From JANNRW01 sp031401815 (GTDB lineage: Bacteria > Desulfobacterota > Desulfuromonadia > Geobacterales > DSM-12255): a stretch of 9,944 bases of DNA. The stretch spans positions 1-9,944 of the forward strand of contig JANNRW010000244.1 of assembly GCA_031401815.1 (NCBI GenBank), in the 5' to 3' direction. Positions 1 through 7,182 of the stretch are shown piece by piece; the first letter of the stretch is position 1, and each line of letters begins with the position of its first letter. Both the position numbers and the translations under genes were made by a program. The notes under the pieces were generated by a model. The model did no database searches. It was not told the origin of the DNA and was given only the letters and a program-made list of their open reading frames with translations.

Positions 1-19
1 TTTGAAATAGCGAGGTTCA

Positions 20-871
20 TTGCTTACACACATGTCTCAGAAAGCGCAACCACTTCATTTTACCAGTGCTGAAGCGCTTAGTTTCACAGTGAATGCTGCC
101 CATAAAAAGAATATCCGGGTATCGCTTGCTCTGAATGAGCACCTTTATTCAAAGAGGTCCGCCGAAATCGCCCTTGATATCTTCAAAACCGCCCTCGATC
201 TGGGAGTGGATGCCGTAATCGTTACCGATCTCGATTTGTTCCTGAAGTTACGCTCCTCTTTTCCGGACTTTCCTATACACATCAGCGGAGAAGCAGGCGT
301 AAACAATATTCATGCGGTAAAACAGTTCGGCAAATGGAGGGCGACACGGATTATCCTGCCGAGACATCTGACCTTGTCCGAAATCAAAGCGTTGTGTGAG
401 GCTGCTCAGGATTATTCCATGGAGATGGAAGCATTCGTGCTGTCGGAAAGATGCACGTTTGAAGGTGCGAATTGCTTTCCGAGCCATGGGTATCTAAAGA
501 AACATCTCTGCAATGATTTGTCCAGCCCGATACATCTCCTCTCTAACGGAACAGAATCAGATAAAGAAATGATCTCCGCACTGAACGAGCATGTCGATCA
601 TTATGATACCTGGAAATCGCACAACTCTGTGGGGCCTTCCTGGCTGGGGGGCGAATGTGCTCTTTGTTACTGCAAACAATTGACAGAGTATGGCATCGAT
701 TTCTTAAAAATTGTGGGACGTGGCGTAACACCCGAACATTTATTGAAAAGAGTGGACGTCCTTCACCGTGCCATCTCCTATGTCGGGCCTGGTCATAAGG
801 GCTATTGTCAGGAGCTGATCGGCAGCCCGGAGCTATGTGGTCAGGGTTTCCGATGTTACTATAGGGATTGA
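20..871 (+). CDS. U32-family protein, UbiU-like, N-terminally short (putative O2-independent hydroxylase subunit)
   Basis: Seen: a TIM-barrel-like U32 sequence with the cysteine pattern of UbiU. C145 and C152 (numbered from TTG at 20) are spaced C-x6-C inside an RCTFEGANC motif, C164 follows, and a GECALCYC motif gives C213/C216/C218. From memory, E. coli UbiU uses C169, C176 (also C-x6-C), C193 and C232 to hold a [4Fe-4S] cluster. Known: UbiU pairs with UbiV for O2-independent hydroxylation of the ubiquinone ring, and other U32 members hydroxylate RNA. Inference: a cytosolic Fe-S hydroxylase subunit acting with the next gene. Odd: the first barrel strand and helix (about 28 residues relative to UbiU) are missing, and an in-frame TAG at 8-10 blocks extension, so the true start (TTG 20 or ATG 32) or a frameshift is unresolved. 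A weak GAGG lies at 12-15. Three further cysteines (C263, C273, C279) sit in the tail. The substrate is unknown; a U32 RNA modifier or protease is a less likely reading. Confidence 0.72.
   Translation: MLTHMSQKAQPLHFTSAEALSFTVNAAHKKNIRVSLALNEHLYSKRSAEIALDIFKTALDLGVDAVIVTDLDLFLKLRSSFPDFPIHISGEAGVNNIHAVKQFGKWRATRIILPRHLTLSEIKALCEAAQDYSMEMEAFVLSERCTFEGANCFPSHGYLKKHLCNDLSSPIHLLSNGTESDKEMISALNEHVDHYDTWKSHNSVGPSWLGGECALCYCKQLTEYGIDFLKIVGRGVTPEHLLKRVDVLHRAISYVGPGHKGYCQELIGSPELCGQGFRCYYRD
863..867 (+). promoter_or_regulatory. Ribosome binding site deciding the UbiV-like start
   Basis: AGGGA ends 5 bases before ATG 873. It favours ATG 873 over the upstream GTG at 837, which would overlap the preceding gene by 35 bases and adds 12 residues with no family resemblance. 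Confidence 0.5.
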
Positions 872-872
872 T

Positions 873-1856
873 ATGAGCACCCCCGTCTCGTTATGGATTA
901 ATTCCGACGTTTCCTTATACAAAGATATCCTGGATTGGAACGGTTATCTTCGGGAATGGCTGGAAGCAAACCCTCTTGAGATCCGAAATAATGAAGAATT
1001 GTTCAGTCCGGCTGCTTCCTTGCTGGCTGGTCTGCTGACAAGAGTTAATCACCTTTCCGTTGAAGCAATTCGCATTGGTTCGGAAACATGTTCCAGGGAA
1101 CTGCCGAATCTTTCAATCATAAATAATTTTCTCGAACTTTCTGAAAACACCGGTGTGAGACTGGAACTGGTCTTGCCGATCTTGGCCCATGCGGAATGTG
1201 TCGAGACGGACATCTGGACTTTCCTGAAGGATATTCCCCCAGAAATAAACATTATCGCAAACGACATCGGAACTGTTGCTTTTCTAAGAGATCATGCCAA
1301 GAACAAAATCCTGGCAGGAAGGCTGCTTTGGAAGCAAAAGCGATTTGCACGGTTTCATCAGGACGAATATTCCTTGCTGGGCAAAGATATCCTGGAAGAG
1401 TGCCAGATTGTCGAACCACCGGGATGGATAAAGAATTTTGATGTCAATAGTTTCGAAATAGATTTACTGCCACAAGGCTTGAGCTTCACCAGCGATAAAG
1501 TTGATAAATGCATTGGTATCAATCTTCCCTGGAGTTTAATCACTTATGGAAGAGTTTGTTTTATAGGTTCTCTGGAGTTCCCCCTTCATCAGAAGTTTCG
1601 TATTTCAAGCCAGTGTTCGCATGAGTGCAATCGCTTTCCCCAAGTTTACAAGAATCCGGAATGGGAAAGTCAGTTATTCCGTGCGGGGAAAGCCATTTAT
1701 TGCTGTTCTAATCCGGGGGATTATTCGTGGCTTGGTTATCAGGGGCTTTCACATTTAATTCTTGATACGACAAAGTGCTTTTTGTCTCTTGGAGTGACAC
1801 TACGCAAATTGAGCATAGGAGGAAGAATGGCAGCTGACGTTATAAAACTATTATGA
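873..1856 (+). CDS. U32-family protein, UbiV-like (putative O2-independent hydroxylase subunit)
   Basis: Seen: 327 residues from ATG 873. Four cysteines sit where UbiV has its [4Fe-4S] ligands: C73 in an IGSETCSRE motif (compare LGEAVCSKR in E. coli UbiV), C229 in GRVCFIGS (compare ARCFTAR), and C248/C252 in QCSHEC. The last pair has the same C-x3-C spacing as UbiV C193/C197, and the gap from C229 to C248 is 19 against 17 in UbiV. The NDIG segment near residues 130-133 matches the SDLG segment of UbiV. Known: UbiV forms a heterodimer with UbiU for O2-independent hydroxylation. Context: it starts one base after the UbiU-like stop and its own stop overlaps the ABC permease start (ATGA), so the three are probably co-translated. 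Inference: a cytosolic partner of the preceding protein acting on something other than ubiquinone, since Geobacter-like anaerobes use menaquinone. The reference motifs and residue numbers come from memory. Confidence 0.72.
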   Translation: MSTPVSLWINSDVSLYKDILDWNGYLREWLEANPLEIRNNEELFSPAASLLAGLLTRVNHLSVEAIRIGSETCSRELPNLSIINNFLELSENTGVRLELVLPILAHAECVETDIWTFLKDIPPEINIIANDIGTVAFLRDHAKNKILAGRLLWKQKRFARFHQDEYSLLGKDILEECQIVEPPGWIKNFDVNSFEIDLLPQGLSFTSDKVDKCIGINLPWSLITYGRVCFIGSLEFPLHQKFRISSQCSHECNRFPQVYKNPEWESQLFRAGKAIYCCSNPGDYSWLGYQGLSHLILDTTKCFLSLGVTLRKLSIGGRMAADVIKLL

Positions 1857-2995
1857 ACAGTCGAGCAGGCTTCTCTTTAGCACGTCTATGGGCAATAGTC
1901 GTCAAAGAGTTCATCCAGATGCGCCGCGACCGCCTTACCTTCGGGATGATGGTCGGGATACCGCTGATGCAGCTGATGCTGTTCGGTTTTGCCATAAACT
2001 CCGATCCCAAGCATCTGGCAACAGCTGTGCTGGTGGCGGATCACGGTTCGCATGGTCGTACTCTGCTACAGGCTGTAAAGACGAGCGGTTATTTTGATTT
2101 CGTCAGGCAGGTTGAATCAGCAGCGCAGGGTGATGATCTGCTTGCGCGTGGCGAAGTTCAGTTCTTTATCACAATTCCGCCTCAGTTTTCCGTAGAACTT
2201 ATCCGGGGCGAACGTCCGGTGCTTTTGCTAGAGGCTGATGCAACTGATCCTGCTGCAACCGGGAATGCTATTGCTTCCCTCCGGACGGTTCTCAGTAATG
2301 CTCTTCAGCATGACATGAAGGGGGCACTGGATTACCTCTCCAGCGGGCGGGATCCTGTCGAGCTCAGAGTCCATCCCCGCTACAACCCTGAAGGGATCAC
2401 ACAGTACAACATAGTCCCAGGCCTCATGGGGGTGGTTCTTACAATGACCATGACCATGATTACCGGGCTTGCCATAACCCGTGAACGGGAGCGGGGTACT
2501 ATGGAGAATCTTCTCTCAATGCCAACTCGGCCGCTTGAGGTTTTGATCGGCAAGATCATCCCCTATATTCTGGTCGGTTATGTGCAGATGGGGCTCATCC
2601 TGATTGCTGCAAAACTTCTGTTCCATGTTCCTATGGTCGGGAGCATCGGGCTCCTCTTGGTTGTAACAATGCTTTTTATAATCGCTAATCTGGCGGTTGG
2701 TATTACCTTCTCCACGCTGGCTCGAAATCAGCTCCAGGCAGTGCAGATGACGTTTTTCTTCTTCCTCCCATCGCTTCTACTTTCAGGCTTCATGTTCCCT
2801 TTTCGTGGGATGCCTCGCTGGGCTCAAATCATTGGTGAAGTTTTCCCGCTTACCCACTTTCTGCGCGTTGTTCGCGGAATTCTTCTTAAAGGGAACGGCC
2901 TGGCAGAAATCTGGCAGCAGGTCTGGCCGATTGCCATGTTTGCCATGGTGGCGGTATTTGTCGGGGTAAAACGATATCGCAAGACTCTCGACTGA
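1853..2995 (+). CDS. ABC-2 type transporter permease
   Basis: Seen: 380 residues. The N-terminal cytosolic stretch has the KEFIQMRRDR element typical of the YhhJ/YbhR/YadH permease group. One membrane helix follows (about 29-48), then a soluble extracytoplasmic domain (about 50-185), then about five helices from residue 188 to the end. The ERERGTMENLL coupling segment follows the second helix. Known: such permeases dimerise and, with a separate ATPase, export drugs, lipids or polysaccharides across the inner membrane. Context: ATG 1853 overlaps the UbiV-like stop. There is no strong Shine-Dalgarno, which suits translational coupling. No ATPase gene is visible beside it, so the ATPase lies upstream of the window or elsewhere. 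Inference: it exports the product of this cluster. The family is near certain, the substrate unknown. Confidence 0.9.
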   Translation: MNSRAGFSLARLWAIVVKEFIQMRRDRLTFGMMVGIPLMQLMLFGFAINSDPKHLATAVLVADHGSHGRTLLQAVKTSGYFDFVRQVESAAQGDDLLARGEVQFFITIPPQFSVELIRGERPVLLLEADATDPAATGNAIASLRTVLSNALQHDMKGALDYLSSGRDPVELRVHPRYNPEGITQYNIVPGLMGVVLTMTMTMITGLAITRERERGTMENLLSMPTRPLEVLIGKIIPYILVGYVQMGLILIAAKLLFHVPMVGSIGLLLVVTMLFIIANLAVGITFSTLARNQLQAVQMTFFFFLPSLLLSGFMFPFRGMPRWAQIIGEVFPLTHFLRVVRGILLKGNGLAEIWQQVWPIAMFAMVAVFVGVKRYRKTLD

Positions 2996-3033
2996 AACCG
3001 CGAGTTCCCGTGCTGTTCAAATCCGGCAATCAT

Positions 3034-3066
3034 CAGAAATGACAAAGCCATTGTTTGACATTTCTG
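3034..3066. repeat. 13-bp inverted repeat with one mismatch (possible operator)
   Basis: The arms CAGAAATGACAAA (3034-3046) and TTTGACATTTCTG (3054-3066) are complementary except at one central A/A pair, around a 7-base loop. The right arm contains the TTGACA -35 candidate at 3055-3060, so a protein bound here would compete with RNA polymerase. No T-run follows, which argues against an intrinsic terminator. Confidence 0.5.
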
Positions 3067-3083
3067 CATATTTAAGTCATGAT
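3055..3083 (+). promoter_or_regulatory. Candidate sigma-70-type promoter for the deacetylase-ketosynthase operon
   Basis: A perfect TTGACA at 3055-3060 is followed after 17 bases by CATGAT at 3078-3083 (4 of 6 matches to TATAAT). Transcription would start near 3090, leaving a leader of about 80 bases before ATG 3169. Confidence 0.45.
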
Positions 3084-3084
3084 T

Positions 3085-3112
3085 TCTCTCCCGATGGAGG
3101 GGGTTTTCTTTT
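3085..3112 (+). terminator. Weak terminator-like hairpin with T-rich tail
   Basis: CTCC/GGAG, extendable by one C-G and two wobble pairs, closes a CGAT loop at 3092-3095. A short G run and TTTTCTTTT at 3104-3112 follow. The stem is short. It could end transcripts of the permease operon, while transcripts starting near 3090 would not form it completely. The rest of the gap (3113-3155) shows nothing recognisable. Confidence 0.25.
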
Positions 3113-3155
3113 GATGCCGCAGCCAGTTCTGTTCTGAGAGCCCCCAATTTTAGGG

Positions 3156-3160
3156 AAGGA
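3156..3160 (+). promoter_or_regulatory. Ribosome binding site deciding the fusion-gene start
   Basis: AAGGA ends 8 bases before ATG 3169 and supports it over TTG 3166, one codon upstream. An ATG at 3162 is out of frame and too close to the site. Confidence 0.55.
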
Positions 3161-3168
3161 AATGATTG

Positions 3169-5877
3169 ATGATATGCCCGCTTTCCCCAGCCCATTTTGT
3201 TGCCCTGGGCTCTTTTCAAATCTTTGTTCTGCTGCTTTTCATCAATGCAACTCTGGCATTTCTGCCGCTTTTTATCTTTATTCTGCTCTGTTTTAGCGCT
3301 CCGCTGTTTCCCTGTTTCAGCTTTTTTTTGCCGATCATATGCAGGGGGGGGAGGGGTGCAAAAGGGGTAGCACTTACTTTTGACGACGGACCCGACCCGG
3401 ATGTCACACCAAAGCTTCTGGAACTCCTGAAACATCAGGGGGTGACGGCAACCTTTTTCGTAACCGGTGCACGTGCCGAACGTTATCCTGACATAATAAA
3501 AGCTATTCTGGATGACGGCCATACTGTAGGAAACCACTCCTATAGTCACTCCCCTTTTCTGATGCTGAAAGGTTGCACTAAACTTGAGCAAGAGATTGTG
3601 TCTGCGCAGAACGTTTTCAGGCAGTTTGGCATAGTGCCGCTTGCTTTTCGTCCTCCGGTCGGAATTACCAACTCCAGACTCTGGCGGATTCTGCTTGAAA
3701 ACGGCATGTTCTGTCTCAATTTCAGCCTCCGTGCGCGTGACTTCGGGAACAGAAGAGTGACGGGTCTGGGTCACACTCTGATGCTGAAGGCTCAACCAGG
3801 CGATATTATCCTGCTTCACGACATTACTCCGAGGCATGAGAGCGTGGAATATCTGTTAAAGGAGTTTTCTGCACTTATCGAGGGGCTCAAGGGTAGAGGG
3901 CTGGAGATTCTTCCGCTTGGCAGCCTCATAGGTAAAGAGGTCATGCAGAGGAGCACTGATGTTTTTGAACCCAACCCGGCAGAGCAATTTTACAACGGTC
4001 TGGCCGCAACCTATGATCAGGAGCAGTTTGCATCTTCTGTGTCGCTTTCGCGCTTAACCGAGTATCGACTGTTTACTGCCAGACTTTCCACTTTATTTGC
4101 CGGTGCCAACCGTGTTCTTGAGATCGGAGCAGGTACCGGTATTTTCACACTTGATATAGCTCGTAACTGCTCAGAGGTTATAGCAGCAGATATTTCCGGC
4201 AATATGCTGGAGCTGCTTGAAAAAAAAGCAATTGCAGAGGGTATAGAAAATATAAGGACTCTGAAAGGGGACGTGGAAACAATCGAGATCAAGGGGCCTT
4301 TTTCTCTGGTCTGTGCTTTTTCTTCGCTGGAATATCTTGTCAATCTTCCTGCTTTTTTTGCCCGGATTGCCCCCCAGATCGAGCCCGGAGGGGTTGTTTA
4401 TCTTATTACCGCCCGAAGGTCACTGTTCAGACTCTTTACCCAGATCGGAAACGCCATGCGCCAAGGTCTCTGGCTGAAGGCTCACAGCAGCAGGGAGATA
4501 GAGTCGATGCTCACTGCTGCCGGATTCGAGCAGATAACTATCTCTTCTCATCTTCTGAAATCATTTCTCTCCGGTGGGATGCTCTTGGAGGTGGTCGCTC
4601 GCAGAAGTGCCAAAGTTGAGGTCTCAGCATTGCCTGTAACTCTTTCCGTGACAGAGGCAGGTCAACCTGAAACTGTGCCGGAAACTCTTGTACTGGTTCC
4701 GGTATTCAACCATGCAAAGAGCCTCAGGGGCGTTGTAGAAGGCATACTGGCGGAAGGGTTTCCGATTCTCGTGATTGATGACGGGAGCAGTGACGGTTCT
4801 CTTGATACTGTCAGCGATCTTCCGGTAAGACGCCACAGACTTCCAGTGAATATCGGGAAGGGGGGGGCGATTCTCGCTGGTCTGCAGATAGCACGAACTT
4901 CCGGGTTCCAGGCGCTTATTACGATAGATGCTGATGGCCAGCATGACCCGCCAGATGCGAAGCTGCTTCTGCAAGCGGCCTCTTCATCGTGGCCCTGTAT
5001 TGTGATAGGCGAGCGGAGGATGGAGACTCTGAACGTCCCACGCTCAAGTCTTTTCGGGAGGGATTTTTCAAATTTCTGGGTGCGGCTCGAAACCGGGCAG
5101 ACGCTCCCGGATACCCAGAGCGGTTACCGGCTCTACCCGGTTGAATTTCTGGAAAGCTTCCGGTTTATTTCCCGTAGGTATACTTTCGAAATAGAAGTCC
5201 TTGTGCGAGGGCTCTGGGCTGGTCTCCCGGTGTTGTCAACCCCGGTACAGGTCTACTATCCACCGGGTAACGAGCGGGTTTCACATTTTCACAAATTAAA
5301 AGACAATCTTCGTCTGAGCTGCCTGCATACCTTTCTTGTGATTCGTTCACTGATCCCCTGGCCGCACCGTCGTCTGTTTCAGGGGAGAAATGAATCAATA
5401 ACGCAGCCCGGCATTTTTAAGCCGATCCAGTACCTTAAAGCACTGAGTCTGGAGCATTCAAGCGCAGCTGAGCTTGCTGCTGCTGTCTGGGTTGGTATTT
5501 TTCTCGGAGCTCTCCCCATAATCCCGTTCGGGATTGCCGCTATTGTCTACGCAACCCACAGGCTCCACCTGAACAAACTTGCTGCCGTTGGTGCAAGTAA
5601 TCTCTGCTGCGCCCCTTTTGTTCCGTTTCTCTGCATTGAGCTGGGTCATTATCTGATACATGGCAGTTTCTGGTATCAATTTAACCGTCAGACGCTTCTG
5701 AATGAGATACATTATCGACTTTGGGAGTGGTTGCTCGGAGCATTGCTGATCGGGCCAATTCTGGGGTTGATCGGTGCGCTTCTGACCTATTCTCTGGTGA
5801 ATATGTTCCGCAAGCAGAGTAGGGAAACTGTTGCAACAGTTCAGAATGAGATGTTAAGAAATACGGGGGTCAGATGA
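3169..5877 (+). CDS. Four-domain fusion: polysaccharide deacetylase, SAM methyltransferase, GT2 glycosyltransferase, DUF2062
   Basis: Seen, numbered from ATG 3169 (902 residues): two hydrophobic helices at about 9-57. A NodB-type deacetylase (about 65-255) has its metal and catalytic motifs intact: TFDDGPD (D72/D73), H123-x3-H127, RPPVG at 161-165, DFGNRR at 191-196 and LLHD at 215-218. A class I SAM methyltransferase (about 270-485) has the motif VLEIGAGTG at 316-324. A GT2 domain of the DPM1/ArnC type (about 505-745) has IDDGSSDG at 536-543 and IDADGQHD at 586-593. DUF2062 with membrane segments spans about 757-890. Known: DPM1/ArnC-type GT2 enzymes load sugars on polyprenyl phosphate, and NodB-type ArnD deformylates such a lipid-linked sugar. 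Inference: an inner-membrane enzyme that glycosylates, deacylates and methylates a lipid carrier or the cluster's own lipid. It is the first gene of an operon with the radical SAM and ketosynthase genes. Odd: T8 and G8 runs lie between the membrane segment and the deacetylase, and a second G8 lies in the GT2 domain. Confidence 0.92.
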   Translation: MICPLSPAHFVALGSFQIFVLLLFINATLAFLPLFIFILLCFSAPLFPCFSFFLPIICRGGRGAKGVALTFDDGPDPDVTPKLLELLKHQGVTATFFVTGARAERYPDIIKAILDDGHTVGNHSYSHSPFLMLKGCTKLEQEIVSAQNVFRQFGIVPLAFRPPVGITNSRLWRILLENGMFCLNFSLRARDFGNRRVTGLGHTLMLKAQPGDIILLHDITPRHESVEYLLKEFSALIEGLKGRGLEILPLGSLIGKEVMQRSTDVFEPNPAEQFYNGLAATYDQEQFASSVSLSRLTEYRLFTARLSTLFAGANRVLEIGAGTGIFTLDIARNCSEVIAADISGNMLELLEKKAIAEGIENIRTLKGDVETIEIKGPFSLVCAFSSLEYLVNLPAFFARIAPQIEPGGVVYLITARRSLFRLFTQIGNAMRQGLWLKAHSSREIESMLTAAGFEQITISSHLLKSFLSGGMLLEVVARRSAKVEVSALPVTLSVTEAGQPETVPETLVLVPVFNHAKSLRGVVEGILAEGFPILVIDDGSSDGSLDTVSDLPVRRHRLPVNIGKGGAILAGLQIARTSGFQALITIDADGQHDPPDAKLLLQAASSSWPCIVIGERRMETLNVPRSSLFGRDFSNFWVRLETGQTLPDTQSGYRLYPVEFLESFRFISRRYTFEIEVLVRGLWAGLPVLSTPVQVYYPPGNERVSHFHKLKDNLRLSCLHTFLVIRSLIPWPHRRLFQGRNESITQPGIFKPIQYLKALSLEHSSAAELAAAVWVGIFLGALPIIPFGIAAIVYATHRLHLNKLAAVGASNLCCAPFVPFLCIELGHYLIHGSFWYQFNRQTLLNEIHYRLWEWLLGALLIGPILGLIGALLTYSLVNMFRKQSRETVATVQNEMLRNTGVR

Positions 5878-7169
5878 AGATACTGCTCATCAACCCCCCT
5901 AACTGCGGCAGAAGCATCCCGGAAGAGCGGTATGGCATTGATTCGATTCGACAGATCTTCCGTGGAGAGCCTTTGGCTCTTGAGGTATTGGCTGGCAACC
6001 TCCCTGAGCATGATGTACGGATTCTGGATCTTAAAGTCGAACCTGATGGCATGCAGCAGGCTCTGGCTGCTTTCAGACCTGATCTGGTCGGGTTTACTTC
6101 AGTTACCTGCGAGGCAAATACAGTCCTTCGACTGGCCAGTGAGGTTAAGGAGAGTTGTAATTCACTGGTTGTTGTTGGAGGTATTCATGCCAGCAGTGAT
6201 CCCTCATTCTTTAACCACCCTTCCATTGATTATATTGTCATAGGACTTGGCAAGAGCAGTTTTGCCGAACTTGTCAAATCAATCATGACCGGAAACCTCA
6301 AGCCCCAGATCCCTGGTGTTGCGGCCACCAACCCAGGTAAAGAGCTGCTTTTCACCCCCAGGGTATTCGGATCAGCTGACCTTGCTGAGTCAGCCTGCCC
6401 CAGATACGATCTTGTTGCCACTTACCGTAACAGTTATACTCTCTCTGCTGTAGGCACCAGGCTGGGTCTTGTTGTTTCAGCTTTTGGCTGTCCATACAGC
6501 TGCTCTTTCTGCTGTATCAGCTCCATGACCGGAGGCAGTTATCTGACGCATTCGATTGACGTAGTGGTTGCCCAGATAAAGATGCTGGAGGATTTACAGG
6601 TCATCCGTCTGGTGGATGCGAATACCTTTGGTAATACGCTTCATGCGGCTCTCTTGGCAGAGGCGATCATTTCAGCAGGGATCAGAAAGCATTTCATTGC
6701 TGATGTGCGGTCTGATACAGTTGTGAAGAATCCTTCCCTGATGCGGAAATGGAAGGAGGCTGGTTTGCGCTCCGTGGTCATAGGTTTTGAGGAGATCGTT
6801 GACAAAAACCTCACCTATTTCAACAAGGAGAGCAGTGTCGCTCTGAATGATGAAGCGATTGCCATTCTTCACGAGCTTGGAATAACAATTGTCGGTGACT
6901 TCATCGTCTCGCCGGATTATGATGATGCATGTTTCGATGCTTTAGAGAGCTACGTGACAAGGAATGCTATAGATCTCCCGATTCTGACAGTGTTGACACC
7001 GTTGCCTGGTACACGACTCCATGCCAGACTTAAAGAGCGGATCACTATTAAGGATCTCGACTATTATACGCTCACAAACGCAGTAATGCCGACACGTCTT
7101 GGGGAAGAGCGTTTTTATCAGCAGTACGCAAGATTGATAAAATCATTTCACGCTAATGCAAAGATATAA
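5874..7169 (+). CDS. B12-binding domain radical SAM protein
   Basis: Seen: 431 residues. The N-terminal Rossmann-like cobalamin-binding region (about 1-140) starts KILLINPPN and includes VVVGGIHAS. The radical SAM core begins at CPYSCSFC, whose C206, C210 and C213 form the CxxxCxxC ligands of the [4Fe-4S] cluster. GFEE at 304-307 and LTPLPGT at 374-380 are typical of this class. The B12 region has no DxHxxG motif, as is common in class B members. Known: these enzymes do radical methylations, ring contractions or rearrangements on unactivated carbons, often in lipid or natural-product pathways, and work without O2. Context: the start overlaps the fusion-gene stop (ATGA) and the ketosynthase follows 13 bases later. 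Inference: a cytosolic tailoring enzyme for the ketosynthase product. The reaction cannot be read from the sequence. Confidence 0.9.
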   Translation: MKILLINPPNCGRSIPEERYGIDSIRQIFRGEPLALEVLAGNLPEHDVRILDLKVEPDGMQQALAAFRPDLVGFTSVTCEANTVLRLASEVKESCNSLVVVGGIHASSDPSFFNHPSIDYIVIGLGKSSFAELVKSIMTGNLKPQIPGVAATNPGKELLFTPRVFGSADLAESACPRYDLVATYRNSYTLSAVGTRLGLVVSAFGCPYSCSFCCISSMTGGSYLTHSIDVVVAQIKMLEDLQVIRLVDANTFGNTLHAALLAEAIISAGIRKHFIADVRSDTVVKNPSLMRKWKEAGLRSVVIGFEEIVDKNLTYFNKESSVALNDEAIAILHELGITIVGDFIVSPDYDDACFDALESYVTRNAIDLPILTVLTPLPGTRLHARLKERITIKDLDYYTLTNAVMPTRLGEERFYQQYARLIKSFHANAKI

Positions 7170-7170
7170 A

Positions 7171-7179
7171 GGGTGGAGA
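7171..7179 (+). promoter_or_regulatory. Ribosome binding site deciding the ketosynthase start
   Basis: GGGTGGAGA lies 3 bases before ATG 7183, with its GGAG core 5-7 bases away. This makes ATG 7183 the start rather than ATG 7156, which lies inside the radical SAM gene and adds nine unrelated residues. Confidence 0.6.
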
Positions 7180-7182
7180 GTA

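Noticed and set aside
1196..1441. 81-codon + strand frame inside the UbiV-like gene
   Set aside because: It is out of frame with a well-supported gene, has no ribosome site, and its sequence resembles nothing.
20..1856. U32 genes as collagenase-type peptidases
   Set aside because: The peptidase label comes from early family naming. The cysteine patterns match the Fe-S hydroxylase pair UbiU/UbiV better, and no secretion signal is present.
3090..3168. Leader before the fusion gene as a cyclic-dinucleotide (GEMM) riboswitch
   Set aside because: These riboswitches are frequent in Geobacter, but the leader is short and I could not find the conserved GEMM core sequences.
2824..3837. 337-codon open frame on the - strand
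   Set aside because: It covers the 3' end of the permease, the promoter gap and the start of the deacetylase fusion. Its product has no recognisable motif, and both + strand genes have clear domains, so it is a shadow.
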